The position numbers and the translations under genes were made by a program. A model generated the notes under the pieces. The model worked only from the letters and a program-made list of their open reading frames with translations, did no database searches and was not told the DNA's origin. This document shows positions 56,001-64,000 of a stretch of DNA of 64,000 nucleotides, one piece after another. Each line of letters begins with the position of its first letter. Position 1 is the stretch's first letter. The DNA is taken from positions 1,984,001-2,048,000 of the forward strand of contig JAALGY010000012.1 of the NCBI GenBank assembly GCA_032358165.1, in the 5' to 3' direction. This DNA comes from Diplosphaera chodatii. Its lineage: Eukaryota > Chlorophyta > Trebouxiophyceae > Prasiolales > Stichococcaceae.

Positions 56001-56429
56001 GAACGTTTTAGTGTGCGCGAATGTGCACTGCATCTGGGCATGGCCTGGCTTCGTCAGATCCGCTGCTTTGAATGTCGCACTGCTTCCTGCTGATGGGTGC
56101 TGACACCCATCGGTCATGCGCAGCACGTTGCTTTAGCACTGACACTGTACTTGACTTGCATCCGTTTGCTTGGGTGAGAGCTGTGGCGTCGGCGGCTCCG
56201 AAGCGTCTGCAGGTGCCCACCCAGCATGCATGGCATCAAGCTCGACCCATGCTTCACTCAACTCCGCAGGGTCCATCGTCGTGCTGTCAATCCCTCCTTG
56301 TGCTTGAGCTGATGCACTCGTGCTCTTGGTGTCACTGTCTAGGTACACGACAGCTCCAAAGCGCAGGCGGCACACGCGCAGCCGCATCGTCACACAGCTG
56401 GGGCGGGTGCAGAAGCTCGCCGTGGTCAT
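53051..56429 (-). CDS. Macrodomain protein (ADP-ribose binding/hydrolase type) with disordered tail
   Basis: Macrodomains bind or remove ADP-ribose. An N-terminal exon reads [18 protein letters not shown] and [20 protein letters not shown] (start at 56429, or 56387 if the second ATG is used), then splices in phase to [17 protein letters not shown]. The macrodomain follows in order over five in-phase exons: [94 protein letters not shown] and [18 protein letters not shown]. The catalytic-type loops [13 protein letters not shown] and SCGVFGYP are intact, as in MacroD-type hydrolases. After it comes a low-complexity tail with [20 protein letters not shown], an RSRSRSRSP block and an acidic C terminus ending [10 protein letters not shown] at 53051. 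The splice between the tail exons near 53640-53690 is unresolved; an alternative stop lies at 53655. Confidence 0.82.
53641..53663. repeat. Short telomere-like tract (CCCTAA/CCCTAAA)
   Basis: The 23-bp stretch CCCTAACCCTTACCCTAAAC plus CCT contains three degenerate copies of the plant/algal telomere unit. It overlaps the 3' portion of the macrodomain gene, where it probably falls in an intron or just after an alternative stop codon. Confidence 0.7.
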
Positions 56430-56497
56430 GAGACATCACTAGTGGGCTGCTAGCGTGCTTACCTCTGCACAACAACAGCTGCGGTTGCACGGACATC
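56430..56497. promoter_or_regulatory. Very short bidirectional promoter, macrodomain / F-box genes
   Basis: Only about 68 bp separate the two opposed inferred start codons. Both leaders and core promoters would have to fit here or overlap coding sequence. If the macrodomain gene starts at 56387 the gap is about 110 bp. No TATA-like element is visible. Confidence 0.45.
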
Positions 56498-59400
56498 ATG
56501 ACGGATGAGGCTGGTCCGTCCCATACCGGCGCGGGCAGCGGCGGCGAGGGCGGCGGCTGGCATGGCGGCGCACGGCGCCACAGCGCACCTGCCTCGCACA
56601 GGGTGACCACACGGCAGTCCACAGCCGAGGCGGCGGCCTCAGCGCACCGCTCGGCTCGCCCATTTGGCCGCACAAGGCGGCCGGTCCCTGATGCGCCGCG
56701 GGATGAAGCTGAGGTGGACCTTCGACTGCCAATCATGTCGCAATGATTGGCACCTGTCGTGGTCAGGCCTGAGTGGAGTCCAGCATTGAGAAGAGTTGCT
56801 GCAGTTACACGGTACAAGTCCTGAAGTAGGAGCTCATGCGATGCTGTCTGGGAAGTGCTGTGACAATCGGATCGGACTCTTTCTCGGCTGCAGGAGCCGG
56901 CGCCAAAGCGACGCAAGGTCAAGCCGAAGAAGGGCGGGAAGGCGCGGCGGCGGCGTGCGCTGCGCAACATGCCGAGCGACGTGTGGGCCGCCGTCTTCAA
57001 CCAGCTGCCCGCCAGGGACCGCGAGCTGCCCGGCCTGCGCCTCGTGTGCCGCCAGGTGCATCTGGCTGGGAACCCCGCAAATGCGACAACAAGGCAGTCG
57101 GTGGCGGGCTCGCGTTCAGTAGACGGTTCATTCACCTTGGTCGTGCAAGCTGTTGCATACCAAACAGCAGCAATGGATCGCCACAGCTTGACAGCCACCA
57201 ACAGTCTGTGATGGCGGACCAGCGGCTGTCAAGTGCCATCAAGCATGCTGCCTGTGAGCAACGCTCTCTTCGCAACGTCGACCACCCAACAAGATTTGCC
57301 ATTGTCTGCAGTTTGACGACACAGTCAGCGGGCGGGTGCTGACGCGTTTGCGTCCCGCCCGCACGATACGAGACGCGCAGCTCTCCTCGCTGCTGCAGCA
57401 GTTCCCCATCCTGCAAAGCATCGATGTCAGTGGCTGCACCCGCCTGACCGGCGCCTGGCTGCGTGACATCGAGCACCATACCACCATCAAGTGAGCCCCC
57501 GAAGCACCCAAACACCAAGGTTATCCACATGTAGTCAGCCAGGATAGCGCCGGAGTGCTGCCCCCTTGCATTGCAGAAGACAGTCGCCGAGTGCGTTTCA
57601 AATGGTGAAAACGAGCAATTGTGCTTCGTACTTGCCAATCCTGCCGCAGGGACCTGGTGCTAGACGACTGCCCACGCCTGTTCCCGCCGCGCGAGAGCAG
57701 CTACTGGATCTACATCGCATCTGCTGAGCGGCTGGAGCATCTGTCAGTGGCAAACAACCCGTACTTTGGTGGGTGGCCGACTTCGGCTTATGCATATGGT
57801 GCAACAGGGTCGTTTCCATTTCTGCCACAGCAGTGCCCTGCCTGCTGCATTGCTGTGCTGTGCTGTTACAGTGCAATGCAGTCAGCGCCAGATGTGGAAC
57901 TCTTGGGCGCTTGCTGTGCCACAGGGCTGGAGGACCTGCAGCTGGCCTACGAGCTTGAAAACCTGCGCTCACTCAACATCTCGGGGTGCTCAGCGCTCAC
58001 GCCAGATGCGCTGCTGGTAAGCCACGCGGCAGAATGGTTAACTCATGTCCAGATTGCCACGAAGCATAGATCTGTGCAATGGCCAGATTTCCTTGTCAGT
58101 CCCATCAACACCATCAGTGTGCGCTTGATGTCGGCTCCCTACGGATGTTGCCTGTGCGTGCAGCTGTTCGGCCAGGACCCAGGGTTTGCACGTACCCTGA
58201 CGTCACTGGACCTGTCGCGTCTACCAAAGCTGGACGACCCTTCCATGGTGCATCTGCCATTGCGCATCTGCTCTCCGCATGCCAATAACCTGTCCTGCAT
58301 ACTGTACTGTTGGTCCTTGCACCATATCCGCATTGCTACCCCCTTGTGCGCACAGATGCTGAACAGGAAAAATTTGACAGCAAAGATTACGCAGGACGCT
58401 CATTCGTCCCCCGCAAACTGTCTCTGCTTGTGCACTGCAGGCGGGGCTGCCGGGGCTGTCGGCTCTGCGGGAGCTGAACCTGCAGCACTGCGGGCAGGTG
58501 ACGCGAGAGGGCCTGGGCTTTGCGGCTCCTCTGCCATCGCTCACAGCGCTCAAGTGAGATCAACACAACTCAGATCAGCTGTACCTTTTTCTCTCGAGAC
58601 TGCAGGTCAGAACACCCCATCGCAATGCTCGGCTTCTGCAATACCGGCGAGTTGTGCTTGCATGCATGCCCGTTGTCTCATTCATTGCGGGAGCACCCAA
58701 TGCACGCACCTCACGATGACGTCGGCTACCCCTGCGCCCCGCAGTGTCGAGGGGTGTGCGCGGCTGTCGACCGTGGGCGCAGCGCTGGGCGTGTCGGCGC
58801 TGGCCTCGCTGCGGCGGCTGGACATGTCCTGGCTGGGCGCAGAGCTCGAGCACGAGGGGCCCCACGAGGAGGGGGACCAGGCGGCGCTCAGGGTGCGGCC
58901 CTGGGTCCTGCTGCCCTGCAGAGGCTGCGGACGGTTTTGGGCCAATTTCGTTGGCTTGTGGTGCCCTGCGCCGATGAGGCCGCTGCACAAGGCTTTATGA
59001 CCGTGCTTGGTACATCCTGCCCGTGCAGGCTGCGAACAACGGGTTCGGCTTTGCGGGCTGGGCGGAGACCCTCTCAGGTTCCCTCACCAATCTGGAACAC
59101 CTGAGAGCTGGTGGCTCCAATGCTACTGACTTTGATCTTCTCGCACTGCGGCCACTCAGCAACCTGACAGCACTAGACCTCAGCGACAGCCCCGAGGTGA
59201 GGCAGCCACCTGAGGCTGTTCAGCTTGTATCAAACCTCCTGCTCACACTCTGATGTGTCTCGTCCTGCATGTACGTATCCTGCCATACAATAGCCTTGGA
59301 ATGCTCCCTGCAGATCTCCAATGATGGCGTGTCAGCGCTGCTGTCATTCCAGCGGCTGAGCTGCCTCACCCTGGAGGGCTGCATCGGCGTCGGCGATCCG

Positions 59401-60334
59401 GGCGTCGTGCACATCGCGGGGCTGCAGCACCTCACTGACCTGGACTTTGGGGCATGTGACGACATCACTGACACGGTGGGGATGAGGGTGCCAGGGCACC
59501 TAGTGCTTGGCTTTGTGCATGCCTGCTAGCAGCATTGCCTCTGTGTATACTGGCTTTGCTGTTTGTCAGCTTTTCTCCTGTGGCCTTAATGACGCCTTGC
59601 ATCTCCACTCACATGGCGTGGGGTGAGACTACCATCGCAGGCACTGGAGACCCTGGCGAGCGCCACCAGCCTGGCGGTCCTGAACGTGATGGACTGCAGC
59701 GTGTCGGACGAGGCGGTGGTGGCGCTCCGCAAGGCGCTGCCCAGGCTGGCTGTGAGCCACACGCGCGCGCCAGAGGGGTACTGGGAACTCGTGCTGACCG
59801 ACACAGAGGTGTGGTAAAGCCTGCAACTCCTCAGCGGATGTGCACTGGCTTCCTTCCGCATGTTTTGCATGTGAAGCGGTCTGGTGCTAACACCTAGAAG
59901 AGCTGGACTGGCTGCAGGACGAGTTTGACGACCTGAATGGCGAAGAGTGGGAGGTATGCATATGCCCGCACTGCTGCGCAGACAAACTAGTGACTACACG
60001 TGCCAGAGTGGTGAGCGTCATTACCTGTGGCCTTCGAAACCTCACGTTGGATGCAACTCCTGCTACAATGCAGATGATGTTGGTGGAGGCTGGCGAGGAC
60101 AGTGACAATGCATCTGAAGACGAGGGGGATGGTCAGCATGCTGCTGCAGCTGCTGCTGCTGCAGCTGCTGGTGAAGCACCTCCTGCTGATGGTGCAGCAC
60201 CAAACGAAGGGGTTGCAGATGCTGCCGGTGCTGCCGCTGACGCTGGTGCTGCTGGTGGTGCGGCAGCGGCTGCAGCTCATGAAGCGGCTGCGGCAGCTGC
60301 ACCTCCCACAGACGCAGCAGAGAATGCAGAGTAG
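56498..60334 (+). CDS. F-box / leucine-rich-repeat protein
   Basis: Such proteins are substrate adaptors of SCF ubiquitin ligases. Exon 1 opens MTDEAGPSHTGAGSGGEGGG and is Arg/Ser/Ala-rich; it joins in phase to EPAPKRRKVKPKKGGKARRR, a possible nuclear localisation signal. The F-box follows at about 56968-57054: NMPSDVWAAVFNQLPARDRE and LRLVCRQ. AMN1-type LRRs then run to about 59760: LLQQFPILQSIDVSGCTRLT, RDLVLDDCPRLFPP, LRSLNISGCSALTPDALL, ALRELNLQHCGQVTREGLGF, LASLRRLDMSWLGAELEHEG, LTALDLSDSPE, LSCLTLEGCIGVGDPGVVHI, LTDLDFGACDDITDT and SLAVLNVMDCSVSDEAVVAL. The end is acidic (LDWLQDEFDDLNGEEWE; AGEDSDNASEDEGDG), followed by a poly-Ala tail stopping at 60334. The target is unknown. Confidence 0.87.
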
Positions 60335-60744
60335 AGAACACAGGTTGAGGACTTGTAGGTCGTGGTGAGCTACATCACCAGTCAGGGCGCATTCTCCCAA
60401 CTGTGACTTGCCAGTGCTGTAGTGTATGACAGCACTTTTTTGGCATGTAAGGTGTTACGAGTCTTCCGCAAGTGACCTTTCCTTCTCCTTCTACTTCTAC
60501 TTCTACTTCTACTTCTACTTCTACTTCTACTACCCTACTTGCATGACCTCTCTGAGGATGGTATTGGCGGATCATCTGGCGGTCTTTGCCGGCGGAGCGT
60601 TGTCCGTGCACATCAGACGGTTTGCTGCAGGACCAGGTTTGTTCAGTGAGTGCAAGCTGCGGTAGTCATCCTGCGTTCATCTTGGACTTGCACCCTCATC
60701 TTCTCGGCGCGCGCGGTCCCTCAACAACCCAATATAATAACCCG
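60335..60744. other. Intergenic region between F-box and MSH4 genes
   Basis: Both flanking genes are on the plus strand. It holds the F-box 3' untranslated region, a TTCTAC microsatellite and presumably the MSH4 promoter. No further gene is visible. Confidence 0.4.
60487..60533. repeat. (TTCTAC)n microsatellite
   Basis: About seven copies of the hexamer TTCTAC, preceded by TTCTCC, lie upstream of MSH4. An open frame across it (alternating Phe and Tyr) is an artefact of the repeat. Confidence 0.95.
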
Positions 60745-63700
60745 ATGTCAGCCAGTAGTGAGCAGCAGAGGGCCCTGTCTGGCAAAGACCAGAGCCACCT
60801 GCCACAGGCTACCAGCAATGATGACAGTGGTGTAAGAAGAGACGGCGAGTGCATCGCCTGTGTCATCGAGAATCGAGCAAAGGAGGTGAGAGACGCTGTG
60901 AAGCTTCTGTCTGCAGGCCGTTCCAGTCCCTGACTAACTCCTGCGTGCATTTGTGGGCAATGCAGCCCCTTGCTGCATTGCCCTCACTGCTGATGCAGTA
61001 CCTACAGCGCCAGCAAAGTGGACCCATTGCAGCGCGAGCCATCCCTTTACTGGACAGGGCAGCATGTGCTTCGGCATGTGTGGACCCTTCGCAATCCCAC
61101 TGCCTGCAGGTGGGCATGGCTGCACTGGTGCTGCCAGACCTGCGCCTGGACCTGGTGCAGTTCGTGGAGACCAGCCGCAGCTATGTCGTCACGCTGACAG
61201 CCCTGGAGCACTACCAGCCGGCTGAGCTGCTGGTGGTGGCGTCCCAGCACGAGGAGGTGGCGACAGGGCTGAACGCTGCAACACAGCGGCTGCAGCAGGT
61301 CGCCTTGCCGCGCGCTTTCTTCGATGACACAAAGGTGCCGGGAATTTGTAGAGCAGCATTGATGGTACTGCTTGATAACTTAGTATGCGTCCTGAAGGAA
61401 CATGCGATAGTAGGGGTGGCTGGACTCTGCAGTGCTGCTGTTTGCGCGCACTGCAGCATGTTGGGGTGGTCAAGCACAACACGGTCTCGTATATTAGTAC
61501 GCTGGGTGTGACTCGACCGCATGCACTATGGCCAGGGTGCACTGCTGCTGACAAAGTACGCCACAGCAGACTCGCGGGTCGAGGAGGCAGCCGGCGATCT
61601 GCAATACCTTGCTGTGGGCGCGGCTGGCGCATTGCTCCGGTGCAACGCATCTCAGCAGGCCTTCAGTGTTACATATATGACCTGCATGCAGATTCTTCAT
61701 ATGTGTCATCCGCCATCAAGGCACCTCGGACATGCGGACAAACCAACAGCTCAGGCTCATGTGGGTCATTCAAATCTGCAGGCATCTCGAGGCGGATAGC
61801 CGCATTGCAATCCGACAGAGCAGCCTGCAGACGGTGCACCGCAACCTGCGACACCACATGCACATGGATGCTGCAAGCGTGGCAGCCCTGGAGGTCATCG
61901 ACCCCACACCGCATGCAGGCGGGCAGAAGAGGGACTCCAGCCTGTATAGGTACTGCTGAATGTTCGATATTGAATGGCATGATACCTGGACGCTGCTATA
62001 GTGGTTACATGAACCCGCTGGATATCATCCCATGAGACCCACGGTGCATGATCTTAGAAAGCTGATTGGCAGAGCGTGGTCAGCAGTCATACCGTCATGC
62101 AGGCTGCTGAACCATACCAAGACGCGTTGCGGCGCCCGCCTCCTGCGGGTGTGGCCTGCGGTTCAACACTGCACATTGGCAACGATGGCAACTCTTAAGG
62201 CTTGCACGTCCGGCAAGTTGCATGCGGTGTGGTTGCAGGCCAATCTGCTGCAGCCTCAGGCAGATCCGGCGACGCTCGAGTTGCGTCTGGATGCAGTGGA
62301 GGAGCTGCTGGGCGAGGTGCAGCTGCGCGCCGATGTGCAGGTGTAAAAGAATTTCGGCCACTGCATGCATCACATGGTCTTGTGGTCCTGAGGCCGAACA
62401 CGTCGACGACCTTCCATGATATGATATTGTACGCTGACGTGTTGAGCAGCAGCAGGATCTGTGGCCAGTGGACAGCCCGATGGTAATTTGAATAGCCAGC
62501 CTGGATGCAAAGCAGCAAATGGAGTGCCAGTCGCATACCTTTTGCAGGCGAGTCTTCAGGGCATGCCAAAGGACTTCGACCGTGTGCGCAGCGGCATGGC
62601 CATCAGGCCCAGCGGCAGTGATGCAGCCAGGTGTGCTTCGCAGGCATCTGGCAAGCAGAACAATAACTCGATCCCTTTGTCCAAAAAATGTTCGACTTCC
62701 ACAAAGCCGATGATGAGCCTGGCTCATGGTTTGCATGCACAAGGTGGCACTCACATTCTGCAGCCTGATGCGCAGGCGGACAGCAACGCTCGTCAGCAGC
62801 TTCATCCTGCTGCGCGACATGCTGACTGCGCTGCCGGCGCTGGCGGATGCGCTGCAGCCCGCGCAGGCATCACTGCTGGGGACCATGCGTGGCACCTTCT
62901 CGCATTGTGCCTTCGGTGACATGCTGGCTGCAGTCAACGAGGTGATCGATGAGGTGAGCCGCAGGCAACCTTCCCTGCAGCACCGCAGTGCACGACCAGC
63001 GGGGAACATGTGTTTTGCAAGGTGATGCTGTTCTGTACTCTGAGACGGAGCCCTGGTCTCGGCAGAGTAATGACATGACTCCTACATGTTGCAGGATGTC
63101 CAGGCATCCAAAGCGGCCTTTGTCAACAAGACGCAGCAGTGCTTTGCTGTGCGGGGCAAGGTGCTGCAGTGCTGTTACTGCTCCTGCTGAGGGTGTTGGA
63201 GCTGTCACATTCTCAACATGATATGACCGCTGCTGCGGCAACAACTGGCATGCACGTCATGAGGATGTTGTGACGACGCAAGGTTGACGGCTTCCTGGAC
63301 CTGGCACGCTCCATCTTCTGCCGGCTGACGGAACAGATCCATGACATGGCAGAAGCGCTACGCACTGAGCTGGACCTGCCATCCCTCAAGGTGCTGCGCT
63401 CATCACCGTGCACTACCTCCAGAGCTCCCAATGCTTTAGTACATATGCATGCAGCCGGCGACCGCACTGCCATCATGTTGCAGCAAACAAAGTAACCCTG
63501 CCTTTTGGCAAAGTTCGTTAGCAGATCGCATGCCATGAAAGGCAAGGTTGGACATCATGTGGGTGCAGGTGCTCTATGCTGCGCGCCGCGGCTTCTACTT
63601 CGTTGTACCAAAACCCGGCAGTGAGCAGCGCAATGGCCCAGATGGCAGCAAGAGTGCCCCAGCAGGTATAAACAATTGGATCGCTTGCAGGTGCATGTGG

Positions 63701-64000
63701 GGTCAGTGCTCAGATGCACGACCGTTTGTCCAGCACATCTGTTCATGTCATCGCTGGAGGGCCGCTGCCGCGCGGGTTTGTGGCGCTGGAGGCGCGCGGC
63801 GCCAAGGAGCTGGCCTGCACCACGCACGAGCTCAACGCCCTCAACGCGCGCCTCAAGGACGCAGGCAACGACTGCATGCTGCTGACAGAGCAGGCGGGCC
63901 TCTGCTTGGCCCTGACTGCGCTGCTTCACTGAGGGGTTGTCACCCGTGTGCTCTGCAGCAAGATCTCTGGCAGTATGTTAGTGTAGCGTATTGCGTGGCC
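60745..64000 (+). CDS. MSH4: MutS homologue MSH4, meiotic (5' part)
   Basis: MSH4 forms a heterodimer with MSH5 that stabilises meiotic recombination intermediates and promotes crossovers. Exon 1 (60745-60885) starts MSASSEQQRALSGKDQS and ends CIACVIENRAKE at a GTGAG donor. It joins in phase to VGMAALVLPDLRLDLVQFVE, then TSRSYVVTLTALEHYQPAEL and ATQRLQQVALPRAFFDDTK (to about 61336). The connector and lever exons follow: VEEAAGDLQYLAVGAAGALL, TPHAGGQKRDSSLYR, DPATLELRLDAVEELL, LVSSFILLRDMLTALPALAD, TFSHCAFGDMLAAVNEVIDE, DGFLDLARSIFCRLTEQIHD and ARRGFYFVVPK. The last visible exon has LNALNARLKDAGNDCMLLTE. The window ends before the Walker A ATPase domain, so the gene is partial. N-terminal and lever motifs fit MSH4 and there is no mismatch-binding N-terminal domain. 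Confidence 0.85.

Noticed and set aside
60063..60368. Leu/Gln-rich frames in both strands at the end of the F-box gene
   Set aside because: They are alternative readings of the GCT/GCA-rich sequence encoding the poly-Ala tail of the F-box protein.
60426..60665. Open frame with alternating Phe-Tyr
   Set aside because: It is produced by translating the TTCTAC microsatellite and has no start context or splice support.

Overview
The window is nuclear DNA from a eukaryote, most likely a green alga of the chlorophyte/trebouxiophyte type. The sequence shows this in several ways. Every recognisable gene is broken into short exons, with GT donors (often GTGAG or GTGCG) and acceptors that almost always end in TGCAG. 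Exons favour G or C at the third codon position and are richer in GC than the introns. The set of proteins is typical of a plant or alga, and a short TTTAGGG-type tract is present. I see no prokaryotic operons, CRISPR arrays, rRNA or tRNA genes, and no long mobile element. Gene spans below run from the inferred start codon to the inferred stop codon and include introns. Internal exon borders are read by eye from frame continuity and splice signals.

Layout from left to right. At the left edge are a partial multi-pass membrane protein (minus strand) and a possible small tail-anchored protein (minus). Then come a BRCT-domain protein with a possible BAH domain (plus), a triose-phosphate/nucleotide-sugar-type transporter (TPT/DMT family, minus), an SMG7/EST1-like nonsense-mediated-decay factor (plus), a bZIP transcription factor (minus), the WD40 ribosome-assembly factor Notchless/NLE1 (minus), an NTMT1-type protein N-terminal methyltransferase (plus) and a very long phosphatidylinositol 4-kinase alpha gene (minus, about 8.8 kb). 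These are followed by a hybrid ascorbate/cytochrome c-type peroxidase with a mitochondrial-type presequence (plus), an ATM1/ABCB7-type mitochondrial ABC half-transporter (plus), a sperm-tail PG-rich (SHIPPO-like) repeat protein (minus), a CLASP microtubule-associated protein (plus), a macrodomain protein with a long disordered tail (minus), an F-box/leucine-rich-repeat protein (plus) and the 5' part of the meiotic MutS homologue MSH4 (plus, cut by the right edge).

The genes do not form one pathway. They cover housekeeping functions (mRNA surveillance, 60S assembly, phosphoinositide synthesis, mitochondrial Fe-S export and redox defence, microtubule dynamics) plus two genes that hint at hidden life-cycle traits: MSH4 (meiotic recombination) and the PG-rich repeat protein (ciliary or other microtubule structures). 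Many neighbours are divergent pairs with short shared promoters. The tightest is the macrodomain/F-box pair, with about 68 bp between inferred start codons. The main non-genic structures are a palindromic fold-back element with a 62-bp exact duplication inside an SMG7 intron, an 11-bp tandem repeat beside it, a 30-bp duplication after CLASP, a TTCTAC microsatellite before MSH4 and a telomere-like tract within the macrodomain gene.
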